Assembly (NCBI GenBank): GCA_023475835.1
Contig: JAMCVM010000179.1
Coordinates: 1 to 39,467, forward strand
Origin: Bacillota bacterium
GTDB lineage: Bacteria > Bacillota > Sulfobacillia > Sulfobacillales > Sulfobacillaceae
DNA: 39,467 nucleotides
Direction of reading: 5' to 3'
The notes beneath the pieces are model-generated. The model ran no database searches, had not been told where the DNA came from, and was given only the letters and a program-made list of their open reading frames with translations. Positions 8,193 to 17,113 of the stretch are shown piece by piece (positions within the stretch are counted from its first letter, which is position 1; the number at the start of each line of letters is the position of its first letter). The translations under genes and the position numbers were made by a program.

Positions 8193-9830
8193 TCAATTGA
8201 TGGGCGTTAAGTGGGTGGCAATTAATCCATTCGACGGAGACAGCCAGGGCCCCCCTTGAGCATACGGATTCGCCGCAGAGGGGAACCCCCTGAAATATTG
8301 CGTGCGATATTCAAACCACGTTGGAGTCTCAACTAACGGGATTGACGGGAGATCCTTGGCTACCAGACCGGCTAGCGCCGCGATCGCTTGCCGATGAGTA
8401 GGCCCCTGATTGCTAGTCGAATAGACATTGAGCCAGTGCGTTGTCGCGGGATTCGCCCAGCCTTCCAAATCGGTCGTCTCTTGCGGGTTTAACATAGCGT
8501 TGTACGCATAAAACGGCGTTGGGCCATTATCCGTCCACGATAGTGCCAGTTGATACCGGTGTTGCGTCAACACATTGCTGTCATAAAGGTCGGCCGATTC
8601 TCCTTGCACCGTGACGCCGATGCCCACCTGCTTCAGTTCAGACGCGAGAATGGACGACATTGCTACCCACTCCGAGTAGGTAGACACTACTTGAAGAGTA
8701 AACTGCAAGGGCTGCCCCTTTGGTGACACGAATATCCCCGCCGAATTTTTATGATAACCAGCTTTCTTCAAAATCGATTCGGCGGCCGTAGGGTTGTAGG
8801 CTAACGCGGCGTGTTTTGCCATGATCGGAGGCAACCAATTCTTCTCGTTTGGCAATAGCAAATCATACCGATTTGCCGTAGGGGCATAATAATAGTCTGC
8901 CGCGTTGATCTTCTGACGGTTGATGGCCAAACTCATTGCTTCCCGTACCGGCAGTTGGGCCAAGAGCGAGTTGTGTAAATTTGTGTACAACATAAGAGTA
9001 GAGCTAACCTCAAACGAGTAATGGTTCGTTCGCGGATCGGCCGAAACATAGACTCGGCGGATATTAGGAATAAAGATGCTGGCCCAGTCAATTTTCCCTT
9101 GGGCTAGCGCCCCGGCGATACTCGTATTACTCGAATAGGCTGGAAACTCGATTTCGGACACCCGCGGCTTGCCGCCCCAGTAGAACCGATTCACGGAATA
9201 CGTATATTCTTCCGGATTAAAAGAATGCACCACATACGGACCGGTTCCAATCGGGTCAAGATTTAAAACCTTGGTCGGATCCGTGATCGAAGTCCACACG
9301 GTCTTGGGAATAATTGCTGTTTGGCCTAGTACGTACCACGCCATCGGCACTTCCGCTTTCTTAAACGTAAACACCACGGTGTATTGCCCGCTTTGGCGAA
9401 CGTTCGACAAAAGCGTCCACACACCTGTAGTGTCTAGTGCGGGGTACTTCCGCCGATAATTAAAGCTGAACACCACATCGCTAGCCGTAAATGGCTTCCC
9501 ATTCGACCATCGAACGCCGTGACGCAAATTGACCGTTAAGACGGTATCGTGCTGACTCCAAGCATACGACGTTCCTAAAATCGGTTGCACTTTGGAGGTA
9601 TACGGATTAAAAAAGAACAGAGGTTGATAGATAAGCCCTTCTGTTCCCACCAATGCATGGCCAAATGGATTGAAGTTTTCCTCAAAGATTCCACTCGGTC
9701 CGGACACCACCACCAGTGGTTTACTGGGTTTGGTAGGTGCGGCGAGTGCTACGGAACCAAATGCTACAGCGGCCAGTGCGGCACTAAATAGCGTCGTCCT
9801 CAGGCCCGTCTTTAGGTGATGCTTCAGCAT
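8193..9830 (-). CDS. Extracellular solute-binding protein, family 5 (DppA/OppA-like)
   Basis: A 545-residue binding protein of the peptide/oligosaccharide importer. An N-terminal signal peptide (basic MLKHHLKTGLR, then a hydrophobic core, then VALA-APT) is visible. The mature part has the family features: a GTEGLIYQPLFFF segment, WSNGKPFTASDVVFSF and an IGTGPYVVHSF motif. The ribosome site GGGAGG lies seven bases before the ATG. No cysteine lipobox follows the signal peptide, unlike most Gram-positive binding proteins. The ligand is not deducible; this family binds peptides, nickel chelates and oligosaccharides, and the sulfatase genes downstream suggest a sulfated glycan or conjugate. Confidence 0.94.
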   Translation of the reverse strand: MLKHHLKTGLRTTLFSAALAAVAFGSVALAAPTKPSKPLVVVSGPSGIFEENFNPFGHALVGTEGLIYQPLFFFNPYTSKVQPILGTSYAWSQHDTVLTVNLRHGVRWSNGKPFTASDVVFSFNYRRKYPALDTTGVWTLLSNVRQSGQYTVVFTFKKAEVPMAWYVLGQTAIIPKTVWTSITDPTKVLNLDPIGTGPYVVHSFNPEEYTYSVNRFYWGGKPRVSEIEFPAYSSNTSIAGALAQGKIDWASIFIPNIRRVYVSADPRTNHYSFEVSSTLMLYTNLHNSLLAQLPVREAMSLAINRQKINAADYYYAPTANRYDLLLPNEKNWLPPIMAKHAALAYNPTAAESILKKAGYHKNSAGIFVSPKGQPLQFTLQVVSTYSEWVAMSSILASELKQVGIGVTVQGESADLYDSNVLTQHRYQLALSWTDNGPTPFYAYNAMLNPQETTDLEGWANPATTHWLNVYSTSNQGPTHRQAIAALAGLVAKDLPSIPLVETPTWFEYRTQYFRGFPSAANPYAQGGPWLSPSNGLIATHLTPIN

Positions 9831-9849
9831 TGAAAATCCTCCCTGTCCG

Positions 9850-9869
9850 AAATCGAATCGATTCGATTT
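9850..9869. promoter_or_regulatory. Perfect 20-bp palindromic operator before the importer operon
   Basis: AAATCGAATCGATTCGATTT is a perfect palindrome with a central CG, the layout expected for a LacI-family operator. It lies about 20 bp upstream of the binding-protein start and about 10 bp downstream of the proposed -10 box, where a bound repressor would block transcription. Its half-site AATCGAATCG recurs at the start of the divergent LacI-type gene. Confidence 0.75.
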
Positions 9870-9879
9870 CTTAGTCGTA

Positions 9880-9908
9880 GTTCTACACCGTCAATTGTTG
9901 ATTGTCAA
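9880..9908 (-). promoter_or_regulatory. Promoter of the importer/sulfatase operon
   Basis: On the minus strand, TTGACA (9903-9908) and TAGAAC (9880-9885) are separated by 17 bp, a good sigma-A-type arrangement, followed downstream by the palindromic operator and the binding-protein ribosome site. Other TTGAC boxes are nearby, so the exact -35 is not certain. Confidence 0.6.
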
Positions 9909-9909
9909 G

Positions 9910-10378
9910 TATCATTTTCTAGTCAATACAGTTTTTAGACTTTTAGACGGCGCATTCCCATAGAGACCTGATGCAAAACTCGAAAGATCTCCCTTCGAGG
10001 ATCATCGGCATGCGGATTTCAGGGTTCTAATATCCTGCATTTGGGGACTTATGCACCAGGCCTCTAGTGTCTCTGTAAGCGTGGTTCTCTTGCCTAAAAC
10101 CGCGATCTTTAGAACTCTCGAAAAATTAATTTGAATGATTCCCAAAGGTTCTGGGTGGATTCTTCCCTCGGATTTTCTATAGAGTCCGTTCTCAATGAAC
10201 ACAGGAGTATTGGCGCTAGAGCTAATATAACAATAGTTATCCGATAAAGGCATTTTCTGTGCTCAACGAGAACTTAGCGATACGGTTGGTGCCTTGTCGA
10301 TTGCACGATTTACGGTGTACAATCGCTCAGTCTAAGTTCCCGTGTGATCGAAGTGACGCTGGCGCACGCTTATGGGGG
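9910..10378. other. Divergent intergenic region
   Basis: About 470 bp between the importer promoter and the regulator promoter. It is AT-rich next to the importer promoter. An 83-residue open frame on the minus strand (10002-10253) has no ribosome site or recognisable motif. A small hairpin, ATAAC-aata-GTTAT, lies near 10230. No gene supported. Confidence 0.45.
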
Positions 10379-10421
10379 TTGACTTATCTTAAAGTTCATT
10401 TAGACTGTAATCGAATCGTTA
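10379..10421 (+). promoter_or_regulatory. Promoter and overlapping operator of the LacI-type gene
   Basis: TTGACT (10379-10384) and TAGACT (10401-10406), 16 bp apart, form the promoter. Immediately downstream is TAATCGAATCGTTA (10408-10421), an imperfect palindrome containing the half-site AATCGAATCG of the importer operator. This points to autoregulation. Confidence 0.6.
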
Positions 10422-10431
10422 CGAGGAGATG

Positions 10432-11448
10432 ATGCGATTGCCGACCATTCGAGATGTTGCTCGAACAGCTGGGGTATCGATCTCCACTGTGTCCTTGGTT
10501 TTACGGCAACCGCAGCGGGTTTCTGAAGGGACGAGAGATCGAGTACAGGAAGCTATTAAGTCACTCGAATTTCGACCGAACGGAACAGCTAGAGACTTGC
10601 GCATACGAAAGAGTGGCACCGTGGGAGTATTCCTACGAAATCTGAGCGGTCCTTATTACTCGGAGCTTATCGGCGGCATCGAACAAGTGGCGACGGACTT
10701 AAGTTTGACACCCATCATATGTGGGAGGTCCGTCGATCAGGAGCAAGGATCCATACGCTTGTTGCGCGAACGGAGAATAGATGGAGCAATCGTCCTAGAC
10801 TTTGGCATTTCTCTATCCGAGCTTGTTCAATACTCCGGACCGCAGCTACCGGTGGTTGTTTTGAACCGAAGCCTTCCTGCGCCTTTGGCGTCTGCCTACA
10901 TTACAGGGGTCCGGATCGATGATGACGGTGGCGGTTATCTTGCTGGCAAACATTTGATCGAACAAGGGTTTTTGCGCCCTGCCGTGATTACCGGTCCGAT
11001 AGAAGCAGAAGCGAGTCAAAGTCGCCAACGGGGTTTCTTTCAGGCGTATGCAGAACATGGGATCGATCCGACCAACGTGCCGGTGATTCATAGTGACTTT
11101 ACCGAGAGCGGCGGTGCCCAAGCCATGGAGACACTCCTCAATCTGGGGGGCGCGATAGATGCCATCTTTTCTGCCAATGACGAGATGGCGCTTGGCGTCT
11201 TGCAGACCCTAGCCACCTATGGTATCTCGGTGGACCAAATTGCGGTCATGGGATTTGACGACATTCCTTTGGCTCGGTATGTGCAGCCACCACTCACTAC
11301 TGTTCACCAACCCATGTCTGAAGTGGGGGCGACCGCCATGGAACTTCTGGGCCGCGCCATGCATGGGGAGGAACGAATCCCGCCTCGCACACTCTCTACC
11401 AGCTTAGTGGTCCGGGCCTCAACGCCCAGCAAAGCGCGCCCACAATAA
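10432..11448 (+). CDS. LacI-family transcriptional regulator
   Basis: A protein of about 338 residues with the classic N-terminal helix-turn-helix (TIRDVARTAGVSISTVSLVL, then RVSEGTRDRV) and hinge (LEFRPNGTARDLR), followed by a periplasmic-binding-protein-like sensor domain with the usual GVRIDDDGGGYLAGKHLIEQG and VMGFDDIPLARYVQPPLTTV segments. The start is uncertain: GAGGAG (10423-10428) abuts ATG 10429, is three bases from ATG 10432 and nine from TTG 10438, so translation may begin at any of these. It is transcribed divergently from the importer/sulfatase operon, shares an operator half-site with it, and probably represses it until a sugar-like inducer is present. Confidence 0.93.
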   Translation: MRLPTIRDVARTAGVSISTVSLVLRQPQRVSEGTRDRVQEAIKSLEFRPNGTARDLRIRKSGTVGVFLRNLSGPYYSELIGGIEQVATDLSLTPIICGRSVDQEQGSIRLLRERRIDGAIVLDFGISLSELVQYSGPQLPVVVLNRSLPAPLASAYITGVRIDDDGGGYLAGKHLIEQGFLRPAVITGPIEAEASQSRQRGFFQAYAEHGIDPTNVPVIHSDFTESGGAQAMETLLNLGGAIDAIFSANDEMALGVLQTLATYGISVDQIAVMGFDDIPLARYVQPPLTTVHQPMSEVGATAMELLGRAMHGEERIPPRTLSTSLVVRASTPSKARPQ

Positions 11449-11689
11449 AGCGGTGCGGATTTTTAAACCACGAGGCAGGCATCAGAAGTAGCCCACGATG
11501 GTACGGGGAACACCCGTTTGGATCAGTGTGCTTAGGACCCGCGGAAATTTTTGGCACGGACCGAATGGCATGGTCAGCGGTTCGCTAGGCATCTATCCGA
11601 TCCATTTCAACCTGAACGGCTGTATCCCAGGTGCCATGGAGACTGAAGTGCGTACGAACCGTTGGGCCCTGACCGATCGGAGATGCGGG
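11449..11689. other. Intergenic DNA after the LacI-type gene
   Basis: No gene or clear terminator recognised. A 74-residue plus-strand frame (11498-11722) has no identifiable features. It joins decayed transposase DNA further right. Confidence 0.35.
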
Positions 11690-12060
11690 GCGTCTTACCC
11701 AAACACTGGTCAAAGAATGTAAGACCTACGGTGGGTGTCGTAGCCCACTCGTGTGAGACTCGACACAAATCGGCACGTAACCTCTTCGACCTAGCGTGGC
11801 CTGCCGGCGCGTTAGCGCCCTGAAAGGTCCCGTCGATATAGGCTTTGGAGGTGATCCTGCCGGTATTGACCCTATGACTCCCCAACAACGGCCTGCGGAT
11901 CCGTGCGGAACGTCACCTTCTGCGCGGCCTGATGCGCTTGGACCGCCCTAACAGACACCAGGGCGGTCTGCTCTGACCTTTGTACGGTCCATAGGCACCA
12001 GCGCACTTCGGGCATACAAACCCCTTGGGCCATCGTCGATCGAACAGGCGTCCTCATCCG
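11690..12060 (-). pseudogene. Possible IS1595-like transposase relic
   Basis: On the minus strand one frame reads GFVCPKCAGAYGPY near 12030, like the N-terminal zinc ribbon (FxCPKCG) of IS1595 transposases. A second frame gives HQAAQKVTFRTDPQAVV, resembling the following HQ(A)SVTAGTxFHRTxxPL segment. A third frame carries HRVNTGRITSKAYIDG and RLRADLCRVSHEW. Three frames in order along one strand suggest a gene broken by frameshifts. The match is weak throughout and could be coincidental. Confidence 0.3.
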
Positions 12061-12419
12061 AAAATTTAGCGTGTCAGGAGACCCCTGTCATCTAGGGCAC
12101 CCTCCTCCGCCAGCCATCATTGACCCTCAATATGCCGAATTTCAGGGATGACGTTCATCGACCCGGACTCATCTGAGGATGCCGGTTTAGGAATGTCTCA
12201 CTAAAACCGGCTAGGAAGCCCAGTGCTTCGATTCGTTCTCGGGTGCAAGTCGAGGGACCGAGGCGAAAAAGCAATCGGTGGACATCCCAGGAGATCTTCG
12301 AGCAGGGCTGGTCTGATCGTGGACAAGATTCCTACAGAAGGACCAAACTAGTAGAATTTGGTGTTGCAATTGCCATCGAGACCGCGACCGGAAACGGGTT
12401 CAGCGAACCGCCTGGATCT

Positions 12420-12962
12420 TTTATGAAAACTCTCTTAGACGCTCATTTCGATACGCTTCGCGCGGAGTTTGAGCACCATCCGGTCCGTACCGTTAAAGAA
12501 GCGCAGCATCGGCTCACCAAACTGACGGGGCTCGGCCGTGGTATGATCATTTCCTCTCCAGGCTCGGTCACAGCCCCAGTTCAGTACGGTCCTACCTCAA
12601 GCGATTGGGACTCGCACACCGCAAAGTGGCCCCGATTCCCGCGAAAGCGAAGCCCGAGGGCCAGGAACAATTTCTCGCCGAGGAATTGAATCCGGTCCTG
12701 GAGGAAGCCAAACCCGGCAAGCGTCACGTGTTCTTTGTTGATGCCTCGGACTTGGTCTTCGCGACCTTTTTAGGCTCCCTCTGGGGTTTTACCCGGATCT
12801 TTCTGCCCACTTAATCGAGGCGCCAGCGCTACCACGTGCTCGGGACTTTCAATGCCATTTCGCATGAGGGAGTGACCATCACCAACACCGCGTACATCAA
12901 TTCGCAGTCGGTGGTCGACCTGCTTAGGAAACTCCGCGCCAATTTTCCGAACTCCCGATGAC
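12420..12962 (+). pseudogene. IS630-family transposase, broken
   Basis: The segment starts in one frame with LLDAHFDTLRAEFEHHPVRT and TVKEAQHRL. Near 12580 it shifts to another frame reading VRSYLKRLGLAHRKVAPIPA. It continues with HVFFVDASDLVFATFLGSLW, which carries the first catalytic Asp of the DDE domain. After an in-frame TAA at 12812, where PTPSGRQR is expected, it resumes RQRYHVLGTFNAISHEGV and INSQSVVDLLRKL, then stops at 12961. At least one frameshift and one nonsense codon are present. The second and third catalytic residues (usual LDNARYQ and NLIE regions) are missing. A MITE copy begins 13 bp after the end. Confidence 0.8.
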
Positions 12963-12974
12963 TCTCGTCTTAGA

Positions 12975-13106
12975 TATACTGCCCGCGGGTCGAATTTAAT
13001 GGTTTGATACCAAGGCTGTGCGTGTCTCAGCACCTTGCTGCATAATGGTTTTCCACCACGATGGCATTCTTCCAAAAACCGCAAACTATGACCCGCGCGC
13101 AGTATA
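12975..13106 (+). mobile_element. MITE copy 1 (132 bp)
   Basis: The outer ends are TATACTGCCCGCGGGTC and, inverted, GACCCGCGCGCAGTATA. The interior carries ACCAAGGCTGTG, CACCTTGCTGCA, ATGGTTTT and CCAAAAAC blocks that recur in the copies at 18930 and 35653. The outermost TA pairs could be a TA target duplication, as made by IS630/mariner-type transposases. It encodes nothing. Confidence 0.85.
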
Positions 13107-13542
13107 CACGCCACACCCTCGCCTGGGAGATCGTTTTGGGAGGCGCACCAAACTCACGATCCCTACCACCACCTGGATCGTGTCCGCTGACGACTCGGAC
13201 CGCTCGTTAAATCGTCAATGAAAGCAGCGTTTCCTTAGGATACCGCCTTTCAGGCTGGAACTGGCCGAATGAATGCCCAGAGATAACCTGCCCATCCATT
13301 CGGCCCATGCTGAAAGGAGATCTGGCTCAAACCAGTCACGAAAATCGCCCCTTCAGCGGCCAAATAAAGCGAGCCTTCACACGAATCGATCCGGAGGCCG
13401 ATTTTTCTCCGCGCGACACCGCTCCGTCTCCCTCGCAGGCCAAAAAACGCACCCTCGATTCTCCACCGAAGACTATGCTTGCAGAATTCCAAATGACACC
13501 GACTCCAAACCCGCAACTGTTCTGGGCATCCCTCAGTAGAGA
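13107..13542. other. Intergenic DNA 3' of the SNF2 gene
   Basis: No gene supported. Short open frames on both strands lack ribosome sites. An imperfect inverted repeat is made by CTTTCAGG/TGGCCGAATG (13245-13275) against CATTCGGCC/CTGAAAG (13297-13317). It could be a remnant element or act at the 3' end of the SNF2 transcript. Confidence 0.35.
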
Positions 13543-16500
13543 TTATAACGTCAGCAGTTCGCGGACATCGTCCTCGGTTAGGGCGCCTAACCCTTGGTCG
13601 TTGGCTTGCACCACTCGGTCAATGAGGTCGCGTTTTTTCCCTTGGAGCTCATACATCTTCTCCTCGATGGTGCCTTTGGTTATTAACCGAATGACTTGGA
13701 CGACATTTTTCTGCCCAATTCGGTGCGCTCGGTCGGCGGCCTGTTCTTCGACGGCAGGATTCCACCACAAGTCGTACAACAAAACCGTGTCCGCTCCGGT
13801 TAGGTTAAGGCCTGTGCCCCCCGCTTTCAAAGAAATCAGGAAGATAGGCCGTTCTCCACGGTTAAACGCTTCCGTCAACCCCAGCCGTGCGCGGGTGGGA
13901 GTGTCTCCGTCCAAATAAAAAAAGGGCCACAACCGTTTCTCCAATTCCTCTCGAATAATCGCAAGCATCGACGTAAATTGAGAAAAGATGAGCATCTTGC
14001 GATTCGACGCCATGGCTTCGTCGACGATCTCCATCAGCAGGTCTAGTTTTCCGGATTCTCCGTCATAATTTTCGACGAAGAGACCAGGATGGCAGCAAAT
14101 CTGGCGAAGACGAGTTAGACCAGCCAGGATTTTGAACCGACTGGCTCCAAAGCCTACCTCTTTGATGCTTTCGTTGGCCTCATCCCGCAATTGTTCCAAA
14201 TAGCCCACGTAAAGCTTTCGCTGCGCAGTGGTGAGTTCGGAGGTTTCTACCGTTTCGATCTTGTCCGGCAGTTCCTTCAAGACGTCTTTTTTCAAACGGC
14301 GAAGAAGAAAGGGGCGCACCCGTTTGGCAACGGCCTCCGGCGTCATTCGCGAAAAGACGTCCTGGCTGCCAAGAAGCTCGGGGAAAATGGCATGAAAGAT
14401 GGACCACAGATCGTCGAGCGAATTTTCCACGGGCGTTCCCGTCAAGGCAATACGCCGCGAACTCGGGATCGAGGCGACATTTTGCGCGGTCTTGGTCGCG
14501 CGATTTTTGATGGTCTGCGCCTCATCAGCAATTAGCGCATGGAACGGGTGCGATTGATACCAGGCGACATCGCGGAGCAAGAGCGGGTAGGAGGTAATTA
14601 ACACGTCATAGTCGGAAGACGCGTCTAGGAGGCGCTCGCGCTCCTCGGGAGTTCCGGCCACGACGAGCACCTTTAAGCTCGGGGCAAATCTCTGGAACTC
14701 TCGCTCCCAGTTGTACATCAAAGACGCTGGGCACAAAATCAGTGCAGGATCCTTCAGGATGCCTTCTTCGCGTTCGGACAATAAGAAGGCGATGCTCTGA
14801 AGCGTCTTGCCAAGTCCCATATCATCGGCCAAGACTCCCCCAAATCCATAATGGGTGAGCGTCTTCATCCATTGAAATCCGAAACGTTGATAGTCCCGGA
14901 GAATATGGTGCAGGCTCTCCGGTTCCCTCGCATCCAGGCTTTCGGGATGTTTCAGATCGTCGAGCCAACGCCGTAGCAGTTTGCCTAGTCGAACGTTCGA
15001 CGATTCTGCGGTGCCTTCGAGAAGACCCAGTCCTCTCAAGGCAGGAATTTTGACGGTGTCTTCAGATATCTCACGTTCCTTGAGATCGAGGTCAGCGACT
15101 AACGTTCGGATACCTTGAAAGTCTGGATCCCGCAACGAAAGAAATCGGCCCGATTGCAACCGATGATACGGCCGTTTTTCGATTAAGGACCGGAGAAGCC
15201 CTTGAATCTCCGTCTGATCCAAGTCTTCTACCTCAAAAGAAATCTCCAACCAATCCATGGTCGCGTTAAGGTCGACACGGGCCTTAGGAGTCGAGGTGGA
15301 GTGATGTATTAACCCATCGAAGCGATCGGTGGCATAGACTTCCATCAGCGTCTCCAGGGTGGAAATGCCTTCGGTCATGAATTCAAATATTCGTTCTTCC
15401 TCAGCCAGTACGAAGCGATGGTCGTTGACCTCAAATCCTTGATCGCTCAATAAGGTCAAGATCGTCGCTTCCCCTGCCGGATCGCGCACGACCACCCGCG
15501 CTTTTTCGGATGCCTTTTCGTCCGTCGCCAAAGGATCGATGGTGGCCGGGCCATAACCAAACTCTACGCGAGCAACGAGCGTGTCCTCCGGCCAATCGAG
15601 AAAGAGGCGGGCCGTCAAAGGAGCTTCGATCACCGCTTCGGTGACCGTGCTGGCCACCTCTACGACTCCCAGTTGCCGAGTGAGTGGCACCACCTTCGCC
15701 ATGAATCCTTCCAGAGCGGACTTGGGGAGCTTGACGCTCGCCGTGTTCTGCTGAGCCATAACTTTCTGCAAATCCTCCAGAGGCTTGCCGAGCTCGCCAG
15801 GCATATCGTAGACCGCGTTTCTCGCAATGACGAAGTGATAGGCGGGCAGAATCATCAAGGTTTGCAAGCCTTCGGCCGAGAAACGATAAACTTCCTCAGT
15901 CAATTGCTCCAGGTGGAACCGAATGGGTAAGGGAAGCGGTTCCACGCTGACCGCATTTTGATTGACGGTGAAGGTGGTGGTTCGCAGGACAGGCCACAGC
16001 CGATCCCAGGCCAAGGGCGTAATCGAAAGGTATCGATCCGTCGAGCCTGACAACCCAAACGCCCGCGGCGTATAGTAGTCTAATTGCACGTCCGAACGAT
16101 GCTGCAGGTCGATCAACACTTCAAACACTTCGCGATCCTCGCGACTGAACGTATGAACCGAGGGATCGTAGGTGAACGCCTTCGACAGAGGAATATTCGA
16201 TCGATCCAATTCCTGGGTTAAAAACTTCCGCAGATTTTTAATCAAGTAAGTCCGCGTTTCTCCGATGGCCAGACTGAGAAACATGCGGGAGACTCGCCGA
16301 TACTCATTGATTGGCGTACAAAATAGGTTGAACTGAGCCCGTATGGACGTCCGCGGATAGGCAGGCATTCGCCTGTCGTGTACTGGGGATAGTTCGGTGA
16401 GCAGGTCTTGGACTCGACTACGATCATAACGGCTAATTTGATCCACTGGCTCCAAGGCATAAATGTCTTGGAGCCTAATGGCTTCTCCGCTTTCCATCCA

Positions 16501-16773
16501 TTCGATTCCGATGGCCGCTGCAACCTTGTGAATGCACCAACCTCCAGTCCTAGCGTCATCGCAGTTACAGTTCGCGACCAAGTCACTGCCTTGAACGGAT
16601 ATCTCCGTGGTCACGAAACCAGCGGGCATAAAGGTTTTGCCCACCCAACGTTGAGGCTCGTTGGGCTCTGGTTTAAGATTCATTTGGCGGCTTGTCCACA
16701 AGTGGTATCCCAGCCTGAACAAATCAAATCCCACCAGGGGCACAATATTAGGCAGATACTTATACGGCGGCAT
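13543..16773 (-). CDS. SNF2-family helicase with N-terminal SWIM zinc finger
   Basis: A 1076-residue cytoplasmic DEAD/H-superfamily-2 ATPase. A SWIM zinc finger is visible as C69-N-C71-x8-C80-x-H82. The helicase core occupies roughly residues 620-1070: motif I DDMGLGKTLQS (~655), motif II DEAQ (~748), motif III LTGTPVENS, and the C-terminal lobe with GGTGLNLTGADTV and the motif VI region QAADRAHRIGQKN (~1010). The middle part (100-600) is unassigned and family-specific. GAGGAG lies nine bases before the ATG. Such proteins remodel protein-DNA complexes and in bacteria are linked to transcription or DNA repair. The gene follows a SWIM-protein gene on the same strand, the arrangement of Bacillus ywqB-ywqA. 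All ATPase motifs look intact. Confidence 0.93.
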   Translation of the reverse strand: MPPYKYLPNIVPLVGFDLFRLGYHLWTSRQMNLKPEPNEPQRWVGKTFMPAGFVTTEISVQGSDLVANCNCDDARTGGWCIHKVAAAIGIEWMESGEAIRLQDIYALEPVDQISRYDRSRVQDLLTELSPVHDRRMPAYPRTSIRAQFNLFCTPINEYRRVSRMFLSLAIGETRTYLIKNLRKFLTQELDRSNIPLSKAFTYDPSVHTFSREDREVFEVLIDLQHRSDVQLDYYTPRAFGLSGSTDRYLSITPLAWDRLWPVLRTTTFTVNQNAVSVEPLPLPIRFHLEQLTEEVYRFSAEGLQTLMILPAYHFVIARNAVYDMPGELGKPLEDLQKVMAQQNTASVKLPKSALEGFMAKVVPLTRQLGVVEVASTVTEAVIEAPLTARLFLDWPEDTLVARVEFGYGPATIDPLATDEKASEKARVVVRDPAGEATILTLLSDQGFEVNDHRFVLAEEERIFEFMTEGISTLETLMEVYATDRFDGLIHHSTSTPKARVDLNATMDWLEISFEVEDLDQTEIQGLLRSLIEKRPYHRLQSGRFLSLRDPDFQGIRTLVADLDLKEREISEDTVKIPALRGLGLLEGTAESSNVRLGKLLRRWLDDLKHPESLDAREPESLHHILRDYQRFGFQWMKTLTHYGFGGVLADDMGLGKTLQSIAFLLSEREEGILKDPALILCPASLMYNWEREFQRFAPSLKVLVVAGTPEERERLLDASSDYDVLITSYPLLLRDVAWYQSHPFHALIADEAQTIKNRATKTAQNVASIPSSRRIALTGTPVENSLDDLWSIFHAIFPELLGSQDVFSRMTPEAVAKRVRPFLLRRLKKDVLKELPDKIETVETSELTTAQRKLYVGYLEQLRDEANESIKEVGFGASRFKILAGLTRLRQICCHPGLFVENYDGESGKLDLLMEIVDEAMASNRKMLIFSQFTSMLAIIREELEKRLWPFFYLDGDTPTRARLGLTEAFNRGERPIFLISLKAGGTGLNLTGADTVLLYDLWWNPAVEEQAADRAHRIGQKNVVQVIRLITKGTIEEKMYELQGKKRDLIDRVVQANDQGLGALTEDDVRELLTL

Positions 16774-17113
16774 AGGCTACCACTCCTCTGACTGAGTACG
16801 CTCAACAATATTATACGGGTTCGAAGGCCATCGACACGACCTTAAAGTATTCGTGCAATATGGCTCCGAGGTTTCGCGATAATCTTCCACCAAAACCCCA
16901 GCTTCAACCTCTGGCGTTAACGATTCCCCATTGCCTGGCACCCGGGCTCTGCCTCAAACCTCCCGAGCATCTGCAAGCAAAGGCTCACACCCGCTTCGGC
17001 ATGATCCGTCCACCCATTTGAGATTCGCCTCTTGACGCCGCCGAACCCATCTCCCCGCGCTCCTGCTTTGTATCGACTCGGAGGACGATGTTCTTCCTAC
17101 CTCCAGGGTCGCT
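16774..17113 (-). promoter_or_regulatory. Gap before the SNF2 gene with a possible promoter
   Basis: About 340 bp with no gene. A perfect TATAAT on the minus strand (16810-16815) lies some 35 bp upstream of the SNF2 start. The hexamer 17 bp upstream of it (CGTGTC) is a poor -35, so a weak or activator-dependent promoter is possible. The gap may equally be read through from the SWIM gene. Confidence 0.35.

Noticed and set aside
10002-10253. 83-residue minus-strand frame between the divergent promoters
   Set aside because: No ribosome site, no motif, and it lies in a regulatory region.
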